Part shown: positions 1-8,884 of the stretch, one piece after another
How positions within the stretch are numbered: position 1 is the first letter of the stretch
How the letters are laid out: every line of letters begins with the position of its first letter
From: JACKOD01 sp041591635
GTDB taxonomy: Bacteria; Pseudomonadota; Gammaproteobacteria; Pseudomonadales; Oleiphilaceae
Assembly (NCBI GenBank): GCA_041591635.1
Contig: JBFHRO010000005.1
Span: forward strand, 1 to 34,385
Length of the DNA stretch: 34,385 bases
Direction of reading: 5' to 3'
Notes under the pieces: generated by a model
Database searches by the model: none
Seen by the model: the letters and a program-made list of their open reading frames with translations, nothing else
Told to the model about the DNA's origin: nothing
Position numbers and translations under genes: made by a program

Positions 1-644
1 CGCAGTGGAAGCCGGGCCTGAATGCCAAACCCTTGGGGACGGTGGCCGTCGTCGATGGCAGTCGACCGCTCATGGTCGATAACGTACGCGCACGCGACAT
101 GATGGATAGCCTGTTAAGCGGCATGATGCCCACCTTTACACAACAAGCCTGGTTTAATGAAGAGGATGTGAGGGTGCGGGTTTCCCCAATTAATTTTCCT
201 GCGCTTTATCCGGATTATCTGAAGTGTGTTGCCGGTTTGTTACCGGTCAATTTTCGCCAGGTGGCGCGCTCGCGCGTGATGTTTGAAGTAGATAAGTCGA
301 TTCTCACCAAAGATGATCACCGGGTTCTGAAAAATTTGATTCTTTATGTGAAGGCAGACCCCTCTGTAACGGCGATTTACGTGGACGGGCATACCGATGC
401 CAGTGGGCGCAGGCTGCATAATCGCCGGCTTTCGAAGGAGCGGGCAGAAATTGTTACCCAATACCTTGTGGATCGGGGGATCAAGGAGAGCATGATCACT
501 ACAAGGTATCATGGAGAGCGTTACCCGGTGGCGAAAAACAACACCAAGGAAAACAAGGCAAAAAACCGCCGCACCACGATCCGGCTGGAACGTGGCGATT
601 CGCCAAATCCCGATGACGACGATGATGGTTTTGGTGGCACTTGA
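1..644 (+). CDS. motY: MotY-like flagellar T-ring protein, C-terminal part (5' truncated)
   Basis: The reading frame is open from base 3 and ends at the stop at 642-644, so the N-terminus lies outside the window; 213 residues are visible. The second half is an OmpA-like peptidoglycan-binding domain: a MFEVDKSILT-type first strand, the YVDGHTDASG motif, and NRRLSKERAEIV followed by the closing KNRRTTIRLE. The part before it (PALYPDYLKCVAGLLPVNF) matches the N-terminal domain of MotY. In this family MotY sits in the T ring of the polar flagellar basal body and helps anchor the stator units to peptidoglycan. The protein ends in a run of five Asp, which is unusual for an OmpA domain. No terminator is visible before argG. 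A generic OmpA-family lipoprotein is the main alternative. Confidence 0.78.
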   Translation, partial: QWKPGLNAKPLGTVAVVDGSRPLMVDNVRARDMMDSLLSGMMPTFTQQAWFNEEDVRVRVSPINFPALYPDYLKCVAGLLPVNFRQVARSRVMFEVDKSILTKDDHRVLKNLILYVKADPSVTAIYVDGHTDASGRRLHNRRLSKERAEIVTQYLVDRGIKESMITTRYHGERYPVAKNNTKENKAKNRRTTIRLERGDSPNPDDDDDGFGGT

Positions 645-743
645 TCTGCCACTGGGAATAGCCCGGCGCAACGAGTAAAATGCCCCTCTTTGAACAAGTC
701 TTAGTGCATCACATCGAATCACTCTTATCGGAGCTTGTCGGGC

Positions 744-1964
744 ATGTCGAATATCAAAAAAGTTGTATTGGCGTATTCAGGTGGTTTGGATACCTCCATC
801 ATTTTGCGCTGGTTGCAGGATACCTATGGTTGCGAGGTGGTCACCTTTACGGCGGATCTTGGTCAGGGGGAAGAACTGGAGCCCGCCCGTGCCAAGGCTC
901 AGGCCATGGGTGTCAAGGAAATCTATATTGAAGATCTGCGCGAAGAGTTCGTGCGTGATTTCGTATTCCCCATGTTCCGCGCCAATACCATTTATGAAGG
1001 CGAATATCTGCTGGGCACCTCTATTGCTCGCCCACTGATTGCCAAACGGCTGGTTGAAATCGCCAACGCCACGGGTGCCGACGCGATATCGCACGGTGCT
1101 ACCGGCAAGGGCAATGATCAGGTGCGGTTTGAACTGGGGGCCTATGCGCTCAAGCCCGGGGTTAAAGTGATTGCGCCGTGGCGGGAGTGGGATCTGCTTT
1201 CCCGTGAAAAGCTCATGGAATATGCAGAAACTCACAATATTCCGGTAGATTTCAAAAAGGCGGGGAAGAAGTCGCCGTACTCCATGGACGCAAATCTGCT
1301 GCATATTTCCTATGAAGGCGGCGTGCTGGAAGATCCCTGGGCCGAAGCCGAAGAAGACATGTGGCGTTGGTCAGTGAGCCCCGAGCAGGCACCGGACAAA
1401 CCGACCTATATCGAGTTGACCTACCGCCAGGGCGACATTGTAGCCATTGATGGAGAAACCCTTCGCCCGCACGAAGTGCTGGCAAAGCTTAACAAGCTCG
1501 GTGGTGAGAACGGTGTCGGACGCCTCGACATTGTTGAAAACCGTTATGTAGGCATGAAATCCCGGGGCGCTTATGAGACCCCCGGCGGTACCATTATGAT
1601 GCGCGCTCACCGGGCCATTGAATCCATTACGCTGGATCGCGAAGTGGCGCATCTGAAAGACTCGCTAATGCCCAAGTACGCGGAGCTGATCTACAACGGT
1701 TACTGGTGGAGCCCTGAGCGTCAGATGTTGCAGACCATGATTGATGAATCCCAGCAAGTTGTCAGCGGCGTGGTCAGGGTAAAACTCTACAAGGGCACGG
1801 TGACGGTGGTCGGACGCAAATCCGAAAACTCACTGTTTGATGGCAAAATTGCCACATTTGAAGACGATGCCGGTGCCTACAACCAAAAAGATGCCGAAGG
1901 GTTCATCAAGCTTAATGCCTTGCGGTTGCGCATTGCTGCTCAGAAAGGGCGCACCTTGAAATAA
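744..1964 (+). CDS. argG: argininosuccinate synthase
   Basis: It joins citrulline and aspartate, using ATP, to make argininosuccinate in cytoplasmic arginine synthesis. The PP-loop ATP-binding motif AYSGGLDTS is at residues 10-18, followed by the conserved TADLGQGEE and the SHGATGKGNDQVRFE block; the family signature is complete. The 406-residue length is normal. A TTG nine bases upstream could extend the protein, but the ATG at 744 has GGAG about 10 nt before it and gives the usual MSNIKKVVLAYSGG start. The gap from motY is 99 nt. A weak promoter-like TTGAAC at 690-695 has only a poor -10 partner (TCGAAT, 18 nt on). The gene ends in the shared hairpin at 1991-2015. Confidence 0.98.
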   Translation: MSNIKKVVLAYSGGLDTSIILRWLQDTYGCEVVTFTADLGQGEELEPARAKAQAMGVKEIYIEDLREEFVRDFVFPMFRANTIYEGEYLLGTSIARPLIAKRLVEIANATGADAISHGATGKGNDQVRFELGAYALKPGVKVIAPWREWDLLSREKLMEYAETHNIPVDFKKAGKKSPYSMDANLLHISYEGGVLEDPWAEAEEDMWRWSVSPEQAPDKPTYIELTYRQGDIVAIDGETLRPHEVLAKLNKLGGENGVGRLDIVENRYVGMKSRGAYETPGGTIMMRAHRAIESITLDREVAHLKDSLMPKYAELIYNGYWWSPERQMLQTMIDESQQVVSGVVRVKLYKGTVTVVGRKSENSLFDGKIATFEDDAGAYNQKDAEGFIKLNALRLRIAAQKGRTLK

Positions 1965-1990
1965 CGGTGGTTGTTGCCTCTTGAAACAAA

Positions 1991-2015
1991 AAAAGCCCTG
2001 AAACTCAGGGCTTTT
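1991..2015. terminator. bidirectional rho-independent terminator between argG and the lipase gene
   Basis: AAAAGCCCTG and CAGGGCTTTT form a perfect 10-bp stem around a 5-nt AAACT loop. A-runs on one side and T-runs on the other make it work in both directions, fitting the convergent argG (plus) and lipase (minus) genes. Confidence 0.93.
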
Positions 2016-2024
2016 TTATTTTAA

Positions 2025-2048
2025 CCCCCCTTGTAGTTACAAGGAGGG
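2025..2048. repeat. second inverted repeat just after the lipase stop codon
   Basis: CCCCCCTTGTA and TACAAGGAGGG are inverted copies with one mismatch, separated by only GT. In the minus-strand transcript this hairpin comes right after the lipase stop codon and before the hairpin at 1991-2015, so the lipase mRNA would end in two stacked hairpins. It has no good T-run of its own, and may protect the 3' end or help termination. Confidence 0.6.
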
Positions 2049-2062
2049 CGAGGCTAGCTGTC

Positions 2063-5000
2063 TTACTTTTCTACGATTGCAGTGTTTGAAATGCTAACCG
2101 CTGCGCCATCAAATCCAAACAGAATGGCAGTCTGCTTTACCATTTCCAGGAACACGGCACTGCTGTCGCCTTCACGGCTGCCTGCACTGACCGGCGTCCC
2201 ATGCTGACCTTCAACAAAGCGTGTTACCGCAACCCCTTTTGGACCGGCAGTGGCGCTGGCAGTCTTGGTTGCCTTGAACTGGTCGACCAGCGGCTCGGTA
2301 CCACCCAGAGGAGCGGGCAGTGATTTGATTGTGAACCCTGTCGAGGTCACCATGCTCAATGGACCATTGTTTGCGCCCCACTTGGTATCAGCACCATTAG
2401 GTATGGTGTCCTCCGCCGCTTTTCCGGTCTCGGTGCTGCCGACAATCTCCGTCAGCAGAATGCCGGTGTTTTTATCCGACAGTTTGCTCGCAAAGGTCAT
2501 GGCATCGCCTGAGTCCAGTAATCCCTGGAACACGCTGAAGTATTTTTCCAGCGAAGATGTACCCTGAACCAGTACCCCGTTAGAGGCAGCGCTCAGTCCT
2601 GGCAGAATGGCCGCCGCACCAAAACTGGTATTTGGCGAGTTCTCAAGCAGTTTCATGATGCCGCCACCGGTGTTGAGCAAGGAAGCTGCAACAATCTTGT
2701 TCAAAGGCGACTTCATGGCACCGCCGGAAATGGCGCTGATGGTGGCATTTGATGTGGCAACACTGCTGTCGTTATTGACGGCAACATAAGGAATGCCATC
2801 AACGCCGCCGAGGGAGTGACCGATAAAGTAAACCTTGCTGACATCAAGATCCGGCACCACGCCGTCACCGTCGATATCCATGGTGGCAAGCGAGGCATTC
2901 AGGTTCATCAGATCAACGGCCATCTGGCGCAGATTGTCGCGGCTGTTGGCGAAGTTGGTCATGTTAATGAACAGACTGCCGGATTTACCTACCTCAGCCC
3001 CCGAAGTGTAGCTCATGGGGGTCGCGGCCAGGCTGGCGTCTGCGGTAAAGTTAAAGTGGCGCTCCGTCAGTGTGGCTGACGGCGTGCCTATGTTGCCGGT
3101 AGGCTTGCTGGTGGGGTGACTGACGCTGGTAAGTCCAGGTACAGTACTGCCGGCAGGGCTTACACCGTGCAGAGGCTGATCAATAGCCACGGTGGCAAAG
3201 CAGGGCAGGCCTGATGCCGCCCAGTTTGCCGGATTGCTTGAGCTGTTGGTGTTCACACAGGCAAAGGCCAGTGCATTTGCCATGGGCAGCACGGCGCTGC
3301 GGTCAGTGGTAATACCATGCTGATAAATCACCACAGGCCAGCCACCGCTGGGCTTGCTGACGTTAACCGTGCCATAGTTTTGTACTGCCGGTGCAACAGC
3401 CAGCAGCGGCACTGTCTTGTCGCTCTGCTTGGCAGGGAAGGGATAGCGGTAGGTGACCATGGAAGAAGGCGGTGTTGTGCCGGCAGCATTTCCCTTGGCG
3501 GTGTCAATGGCTGATCCAATAATCTTGTCCGCTTCCCACTTGCTGGTACGGATGTTCGATCCGTCACCCTCGTTCTCAGGCGATTTCAGGTAGTAAGGCA
3601 GGGTAATTTCACCCTGTGACACCACTGCCGGTGCGGTAAGTGCCTTGTTGATCGTGCTGGCCGCAGCCATTGAGTAGAATTTGGTAGTCCGGCTCTTGGG
3701 CATGGGCAAACCGCTACCCCCTTTGGCCAGAATGCCGCTGTGGAATTGCAGGGCTGCGCCGGCACCTTCCTGGGCAATGGTGTAGCTGTCTTTGTCACCG
3801 CTGGCGGTCGAGCCGCTGTTGTGAATGGCGTAGGCGGCCTCTGCCGCGGCAGACTGGAGAATAAAGGCCGCCGTCGCGTCAGATGACAGATCGCTGTACT
3901 TGGTGGCAGCACCCGCGGTAATGGCGCCGGCAATGGTGGCGTTATAAAGGGAGTTGGGTGCGCCGCTGCTCAACACCTGACTGGTCAGCAGGGTATTGAT
4001 GGTCGTGTTAATGGCAACATCGGTGGCAGAAGTCAGGGCACTGTTACTCTTGTTCAGGTTATAGGTACCTGCGACCAGCTTGGAGATAGCATCTTGCCGG
4101 TAGCCGATGGCCAGCGACTTCTGAAAGAAAGTACCGGGGGCGGCAATGTGCTTGAGAACCGAATCTGTGCCGCCAGTGGTAAAGGTCATGGTAAAGACGA
4201 TGTCAGTCTTGGCGGGTGCTTTGAAACTGGTCAAACCTGCGCCGTCATACACTTTTTGCATGAAAGCAAAATAACCGGCCGCCAGCGTTTCCCACTGCAG
4301 TACAGCTGCCTGTACCGGTGCAAGTGCTGACGAAGCCACCGGGCCATTGAGGCGCATGTTCTGATACTGGTCTGATGCCGCTACCGGGTCACCGTTGCGA
4401 TCCTTGATCTTGTTGGTGACTATGATCAGGTACTTGGTTTCAGGATTTAACGGCGTCAGCGGTGATATCCGCAGTACGTTATTGGTGCCGCCATCCAGGC
4501 TGATGATTTCCGCCCGGGCAACCGGGGTCGCAAGCTTGGCCAGGGTGGTGGCGTCTTTGAGTGCTGCGGCAGTCTGATAGCTGACCGCCTCCGCAAAGGT
4601 AGGCACCTCGACGGCAGTACCGTTTACCTTGGCTTGGCTAAGTGCATCGGTTCCCGGATATCTCAGCGGCAGCAGGAAGACGTTTTGATTCGGATTGGGG
4701 ATCACAGTGCCGCCGCCGACATCCACATAGCTGGCCGCGTCAAGGGTCTGATTCGGATCAAGTGAGTCAGAAAACGGAATGTCGAATTGTGCCAGCACCG
4801 AGTTGCCGTCGAGATAATCGACCCCCACCACCACCGGGTTTGCAAGATCTGCCGCAGTTGCTGTATTGCTGGGCCCTGAATAAGCGCTCATGGTGCCATC
4901 GACAGGAATCTGCTTGGCAAACAGAATGTCATTTGGTATGGGAAGGTCACCGGTCGCGGCGTTGAAGCGTGCGTAGGTTTTACCATCTGTCAACGGATTT

Positions 5001-5110
5001 GTGATTTTGTATTCCGGACTGGCATTTGCTTTGGTTTCACCATCGTCAAGACAGCCTGTCAGTGTGATGGAAGAGGCTATGGCCAGGCTCAATAAGGTTT
5101 TTTTATACAT
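2063..5110 (-). CDS. surface/outer-membrane lipase lipoprotein of the Pla-1/cef (VolA) family
   Basis: This 1015-residue protein has a lipoprotein signal: MYKK, a hydrophobic core, then LTGC with the lipidated Cys at 20. Position +2 is Leu, so nothing retains it in the inner membrane. The N-terminal half matches the 'bacterial virulence factor lipase N-terminal' type (NPLTDG, LPIPNDILF, LTPLNPETKYLIIVT). The C-terminal half is an alpha/beta hydrolase: the YQHGITTDRS oxyanion region, nucleophile motif GHSLGG with Ser766, and a likely catalytic His970 in VEGQHGTP. The Vibrio cholerae relative VolA is a surface lysophospholipase that frees fatty acids from host or environmental lipids. AAGG about 8 nt before the ATG serves as ribosome site. 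The gene lies next to a fatty-acid-type enoyl-CoA enzyme on the same strand, but a 276-nt gap argues for a separate promoter. Substrate is inferred from family only. Confidence 0.85.
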   Translation of the reverse strand: MYKKTLLSLAIASSITLTGCLDDGETKANASPEYKITNPLTDGKTYARFNAATGDLPIPNDILFAKQIPVDGTMSAYSGPSNTATAADLANPVVVGVDYLDGNSVLAQFDIPFSDSLDPNQTLDAASYVDVGGGTVIPNPNQNVFLLPLRYPGTDALSQAKVNGTAVEVPTFAEAVSYQTAAALKDATTLAKLATPVARAEIISLDGGTNNVLRISPLTPLNPETKYLIIVTNKIKDRNGDPVAASDQYQNMRLNGPVASSALAPVQAAVLQWETLAAGYFAFMQKVYDGAGLTSFKAPAKTDIVFTMTFTTGGTDSVLKHIAAPGTFFQKSLAIGYRQDAISKLVAGTYNLNKSNSALTSATDVAINTTINTLLTSQVLSSGAPNSLYNATIAGAITAGAATKYSDLSSDATAAFILQSAAAEAAYAIHNSGSTASGDKDSYTIAQEGAGAALQFHSGILAKGGSGLPMPKSRTTKFYSMAAASTINKALTAPAVVSQGEITLPYYLKSPENEGDGSNIRTSKWEADKIIGSAIDTAKGNAAGTTPPSSMVTYRYPFPAKQSDKTVPLLAVAPAVQNYGTVNVSKPSGGWPVVIYQHGITTDRSAVLPMANALAFACVNTNSSSNPANWAASGLPCFATVAIDQPLHGVSPAGSTVPGLTSVSHPTSKPTGNIGTPSATLTERHFNFTADASLAATPMSYTSGAEVGKSGSLFINMTNFANSRDNLRQMAVDLMNLNASLATMDIDGDGVVPDLDVSKVYFIGHSLGGVDGIPYVAVNNDSSVATSNATISAISGGAMKSPLNKIVAASLLNTGGGIMKLLENSPNTSFGAAAILPGLSAASNGVLVQGTSSLEKYFSVFQGLLDSGDAMTFASKLSDKNTGILLTEIVGSTETGKAAEDTIPNGADTKWGANNGPLSMVTSTGFTIKSLPAPLGGTEPLVDQFKATKTASATAGPKGVAVTRFVEGQHGTPVSAGSREGDSSAVFLEMVKQTAILFGFDGAAVSISNTAIVEK

Positions 5111-5386
5111 AGGTAAGACCTTCTATTACCTTCATCATTTTTGGGGGGGTGAAGTTCGAACACTCTGCCCTTGCGTCTTTTTGCTTGCTCGGGCGAAACA
5201 CAGAAGCTGTACCACTGCTGATATGGCTTCGGTAACTCTTTGTTTTAATGTATTTAAATGCTCGCACAGGCAGTTTTTAAATGACTGCTCAGTGCATTGG
5301 TTTCAGGCTTCTAGATAAACGTAGACGCAGAAAACCTGTTTGTCGAATTATTTTGTTTTCTCAAGGTGTTAACCGGATGCCACGGC
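5111..5386. promoter_or_regulatory. 276-nt intergenic region upstream of the lipase gene
   Basis: It is more A+T-rich than its neighbours. A short inverted repeat (GCAGT at 5270-5274, ACTGC at 5284-5288) surrounds TTTTAAATG, and a second TTTAAA lies at 5253-5258. The lipase promoter is probably here, but I cannot name a convincing -35/-10 pair. No terminator is visible after the enoyl-CoA hydratase gene. Confidence 0.35.
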
Positions 5387-6181
5387 TCAGTACTTGTCGG
5401 TGGCCCGGGGCCTTGATTGTCGAAAGTTGGTCTGTCGCTTTTCCATAAAGGCCTGGAAGGCTTCTTCTGCCTCGGAAGATGTCAAACGGTCGTAAAAAAG
5501 AACGGCTTCCTGACGGATCACGCTTTCGACCATTTTTGCCTGTTGACTTTTGAGCAGTTGCTTGGTCAGACGCAAGGCGCTGGAAGGTTGATCAAGAAGG
5601 CGTTCGGCCATGGCTTGTGCCTCGGCGAGCGCTGCCCCGGAAGCGGTGACACGATTGATCAGGCCGGCGGCCATGGCTTCGGTTGCAGAAAAGGGCTCTC
5701 CCAGCAATAGCCATTCCGAGGCCTTGGCAGTTCCGACCCGCAGTGGCAACAAATAACTGGTGGCGGCCTCCGGGCACAGGCCAATGTTGACAAAGGGTAC
5801 CTGGAAGTTCGCATCTTCGGCCGCGACCACCAGATCGCTGTGCAAGAGAAAGGTAACGCCGATGCCGATGGCGTAGCCTTCCACCGCAGCGATCAGCGGT
5901 TTGGTAAAGTGGGTCAGCATGTCGAGAAAAGCCGCGATGTTCGAGTTGTCGAAATCATCGGTCGCGGTTTCGAGAATATCCATCAAGTCGTTGCCGGCAC
6001 AAAAACAGTCGTGGGTGCCGGTCAATATAACGCAGTTGACCTCCGGGTTGCCCTCAGCGGCGGTCAGTGCGTCTGTGAGCTGGGCATACATGGCCGCTGT
6101 CAGGGCGTTCTTTTTTCGTGGCCTGTTTATGGCAATCGTCAGGATCTCGTCTTCAATCACTTGCAATATTTCATTGGACAT
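5387..6181 (-). CDS. enoyl-CoA hydratase/isomerase family protein
   Basis: This 264-residue crotonase-fold enzyme acts on acyl-CoA thioesters, most likely in fatty acid beta-oxidation. The oxyanion-hole segments are present: FCAGNDL after the first core strand and AAVEGYAIGIG near residue 100. The active-site region reads NIGLCPEAATSYLLP, with a Glu after Pro. This is closer to the delta3,delta2-enoyl-CoA isomerase (ECI2-like) pattern than to the classical hydratase pattern, which has Gly there, so isomerase activity is at least as likely as hydratase. The ATG at 6181 (MSNEILQVIEDEILTIAINR) fits the family; an in-frame start 13 codons upstream would add a short Arg/Cys-rich piece and is unlikely. 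It is divergent from fumA with 243 nt between. Confidence 0.85.
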   Translation of the reverse strand: MSNEILQVIEDEILTIAINRPRKKNALTAAMYAQLTDALTAAEGNPEVNCVILTGTHDCFCAGNDLMDILETATDDFDNSNIAAFLDMLTHFTKPLIAAVEGYAIGIGVTFLLHSDLVVAAEDANFQVPFVNIGLCPEAATSYLLPLRVGTAKASEWLLLGEPFSATEAMAAGLINRVTASGAALAEAQAMAERLLDQPSSALRLTKQLLKSQQAKMVESVIRQEAVLFYDRLTSSEAEEAFQAFMEKRQTNFRQSRPRATDKY

Positions 6182-6424
6182 GACGCACCCGCTTCTTCTG
6201 GCACAGGGTAAATAGAGCATGCTGTGTAGCCAGTATAGACAAGGACTGTAATCGTTCCTGCAATAAGGTAAGATTGCGCACGCTTTTAGAACGGGGGAGG
6301 GCCCGCGGGCCAGCCGTGAATGGGTAGATACAGGGCGCGATCACGGGGATTGCTGCAGACACCGGCAGCTTGTCGGCCCGTGTGGGTTGTGCCTTGGTAA
6401 ACGCATAACAGAGAGAGACAGCAT
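6182..6424. promoter_or_regulatory. divergent intergenic region between the enoyl-CoA enzyme and fumA
   Basis: Both promoters should lie here. Candidate -10 elements are TATACT on the minus strand near 6234-6239 and TAAGAT on the plus strand near 6269-6274, neither with a good -35. A perfect 12-bp GC palindrome, GGCCCGCGGGCC, sits at 6300-6311, and fumA has a purine-rich AGAGAGAG ribosome site just before its ATG. Confidence 0.35.
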
Positions 6425-7942
6425 ATGACAGTGATACGCCAGGATGATCTTATCGACAGTGTGGCCGACGCCCTCCAGTTCATTTCTTATTACCACCCTG
6501 TAGACTTTATCAAGGCGGTACACGAGGCCTACGAACGCGAAGAATCCCAGGCAGCAAAAGACGCGATGGCGCAGATTCTCATCAATTCGCGCATGTGTGC
6601 CGAGGGACATCGCCCGATCTGTCAGGATACCGGCATAGTGACCCTGTTTGTGAAAGTGGGAATGGATGTGCGCTGGGATGCCACCTTGAGCCTGGATGAC
6701 ATGATCAACGAAGGGGTCCGGCGCGCCTACCTGCAGCCAGACAACGTGCTGCGGGCGTCGATTCTTGCCGATCCGGCCGGGGCGCGAAAAAATACCAAAG
6801 ACAACACCCCTGCCGTGATTCACTACGAAATCGTGCCCGGCAATACGGTCGATGTACAGATTGCTGCCAAGGGTGGCGGATCTGAAAACAAGTCCAAGAT
6901 GGCCATGCTCAATCCCAGTGACAGCATTGTGGATTGGGTCATCAAAACAGTGCCGACCATGGGGGCAGGTTGGTGCCCACCGGGGATGCTTGGCATTGGC
7001 ATTGGTGGCACCGCCGAGAAAGCCGCGCTGCTGGCGAAAAAGTCTTTGATGGAGCCCGTTGATATCCATGAACTCAGAGCGCGCGGACCACAAAACCGCA
7101 TTGATGAACTGCGTCTGGAGCTGATGGAAAAGGTCAATGCCCTGGGCATTGGTGCTCAGGGACTGGGGGGGCTTACCACTGTGCTGGATGTCAAGATACT
7201 GGATTATCCCACTCATGCCGCCTCGCTGCCGGTGGTCATGATTCCCAACTGCGCGGCGACCCGCCATGCGCATTTTGTGCTTGACGGTAGCGGGCCGTCC
7301 CTGCAAACACCCCCAAGTCTTGATGAGTACCCCCAGATTACCATGGAGCTTGGTGATTCGGTGCGCCGGGTTGATCTCGACACAATTACGCCAGCAGATG
7401 TGCGCGACTGGAAACCGGGGGAAACCGTTCTTCTGTCGGGCAAAATGCTTACCGGGCGCGATGCGGCACACAAGAAAATGACTGACATGCTTGCCCGGGG
7501 CGAATCACTGCCGGTGGATCTCAAGGGACGCTTCATTTATTACGTCGGGCCGGTCGACCCGGTGCGGGACGAGGTTGTTGGCCCCGCCGGCCCCACCACC
7601 TCGACGCGCATGGATAAATTTACCCGCACCATGCTGGAAAAAACCGGCTTGCTGGGCATGATCGGCAAATCCGAGCGCGGGCCCGCGGCGATTGAAGCGA
7701 TCAAGGAGTTTGGCGCCGTGTATCTGATGGCGGTGGGCGGTGCAGCCTACCTGGTTTCGAAAGCCGTTAAGGGCGCGAAGGTGCTGGCGTTTCCTGAGCT
7801 GGGCATGGAGGCGATTTACGAATTTGATGTCAAGGATATGCCGGTGACGGTCGCTGTGGATGTCAACGGCGTATCGGTACACGACACAGGGCCGAAAGAA
7901 TGGCAGGCCCGGATAATCGCCAGCAAGTCAGTCGGCCAGTAA
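6425..7942 (+). CDS. fumA: class I (iron-sulfur) fumarate hydratase
   Basis: It interconverts fumarate and malate in the TCA cycle using an oxygen-sensitive [4Fe-4S] cluster. The 505-residue protein has the fused alpha (about 1-290) and beta (about 330-500) halves of the single-chain FumA/FumB type. Three Cys sit in conserved settings: Cys66 in ICQDTG, Cys184 in GAGWCPPG and Cys276 in IPNCAATRH, with spacing close to the E. coli ligands. The beta half shows LLSGKMLTGRDAAHKK and the GPAGPTTSTRMDKFT motif. The ATG at 6425 follows a purine-rich AGAGAGAG site. purU starts 27 nt downstream on the same strand without a terminator between, so co-transcription is likely. The class is certain; which paralogue letter applies is a convention. 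Confidence 0.95.
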   Translation: MTVIRQDDLIDSVADALQFISYYHPVDFIKAVHEAYEREESQAAKDAMAQILINSRMCAEGHRPICQDTGIVTLFVKVGMDVRWDATLSLDDMINEGVRRAYLQPDNVLRASILADPAGARKNTKDNTPAVIHYEIVPGNTVDVQIAAKGGGSENKSKMAMLNPSDSIVDWVIKTVPTMGAGWCPPGMLGIGIGGTAEKAALLAKKSLMEPVDIHELRARGPQNRIDELRLELMEKVNALGIGAQGLGGLTTVLDVKILDYPTHAASLPVVMIPNCAATRHAHFVLDGSGPSLQTPPSLDEYPQITMELGDSVRRVDLDTITPADVRDWKPGETVLLSGKMLTGRDAAHKKMTDMLARGESLPVDLKGRFIYYVGPVDPVRDEVVGPAGPTTSTRMDKFTRTMLEKTGLLGMIGKSERGPAAIEAIKEFGAVYLMAVGGAAYLVSKAVKGAKVLAFPELGMEAIYEFDVKDMPVTVAVDVNGVSVHDTGPKEWQARIIASKSVGQ

Positions 7943-7969
7943 TCTGTTACGCGAGAAAAGGGAATGCCC

Positions 7970-8824
7970 ATGGAGAGAACTTACCGCCTGGTTATATCTT
8001 GCCCTGATCGTACCGGCATCGTGGCCAAGGTGAGCGGTTTTCTGGCCACTTATAACGGCTGGATTACCGAGGCGAGTCACCATGCCGATCAGAAAGCCGG
8101 CTGGTTTTTCATGCGCAATGAAATCAAGGCCGAGTCGATGTCGCTGGATCTCAATGCCTTTCGAATCGCCTTTGAGCCCATTGCGCGCGAGTTCTCGATG
8201 CGCTGGAAGGTAACCGATTCGGCCGTGCGCAAGCGCGTGGTGCTAATGGCCTCAAAAGAGTCGCACTGCCTGGCCGATTTGCTGCATCGCTGGCAGAGCA
8301 AGGAGCTGGATGCCGATATTGCTGCGGTGATCGCCAATCACGATGATCTGCGGCGCATGGTGGAATGGCATGAAATTCCGTACCACTGCGTGCCGGTGAC
8401 CCGGGAAAACAAACCGGAGGCGTTTGCCGAAACCGCCTGGCTGATTGATAACTACGAGGCCGATGTGGTGGTGCTTGCCCGTTACATGCAAATACTCCCG
8501 CAAGACATCTGTCAGCGTTATTCCGGTCGCATCATCAATATCCATCACAGCTTTCTGCCATCCTTTGCCGGTGCGCGGCCCTATCATCAAGCCTATGATC
8601 GGGGTGTGAAGCTGATCGGGGCAACCTGTCACTATGTGACGGAAGATCTCGATGAAGGCCCCATTATTGACCAGGATGTCGCCAGGGTCAGTCACAGCAA
8701 CTCCATCGAAGACATGGTGCGGCTAGGCAAGGACGTAGAAAAGAACGTGCTGGCGAGAGGGCTTCGCTGTCATCTTGAAGACCGGGTCATCATTCACGAG
8801 AACAAAACCGTCGTGTTCGGCTGA
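7970..8824 (+). CDS. purU: formyltetrahydrofolate deformylase
   Basis: It hydrolyses 10-formyl-THF to formate and THF, supplying formate for purine synthesis and balancing the one-carbon pool. The 284-residue protein has an N-terminal ACT domain (RLVISCPDRTGIVAKVSGFL, about 5-75) that senses Met/Gly in the E. coli enzyme. The formyltransferase domain carries the catalytic Asn and His in IINIHHSFLPSF and the Asp in TEDLDEGPIIDQ. Two ATGs are possible, at 7964 and 7970. I chose 7970 because the AAAAGGGA ribosome site is 6-7 nt before it but touches the first, and MERTYRLV is a typical family start. The neighbouring diguanylate cyclase gene converges on it. Confidence 0.95.
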   Translation: MERTYRLVISCPDRTGIVAKVSGFLATYNGWITEASHHADQKAGWFFMRNEIKAESMSLDLNAFRIAFEPIAREFSMRWKVTDSAVRKRVVLMASKESHCLADLLHRWQSKELDADIAAVIANHDDLRRMVEWHEIPYHCVPVTRENKPEAFAETAWLIDNYEADVVVLARYMQILPQDICQRYSGRIINIHHSFLPSFAGARPYHQAYDRGVKLIGATCHYVTEDLDEGPIIDQDVARVSHSNSIEDMVRLGKDVEKNVLARGLRCHLEDRVIIHENKTVVFG

Positions 8825-8844
8825 TCCGGTTGTTTCGCAAGGCC

Positions 8845-8860
8845 AGCCGGCCGGCTTTTT
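8845..8860 (+). terminator. possible weak terminator after purU
   Basis: The perfect palindrome AGCCGGCCGGCT is followed directly by TTTTT. The stem would be only four or so base pairs around GGCC, which is short, but position and T-run fit the end of purU. Confidence 0.45.
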
Positions 8861-8884
8861 GTGGTCGGCTTGGTGTCTCGGCAG

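Noticed and set aside
240..722. 160-codon minus-strand open frame
   Set aside because: It is opposite the OmpA domain of motY; no family resemblance.
6341..7471. 376-codon minus-strand open frame
   Set aside because: It lies opposite fumA, has no ribosome site, and its His/Gly-rich composition is typical of a shadow of a GC-rich gene.
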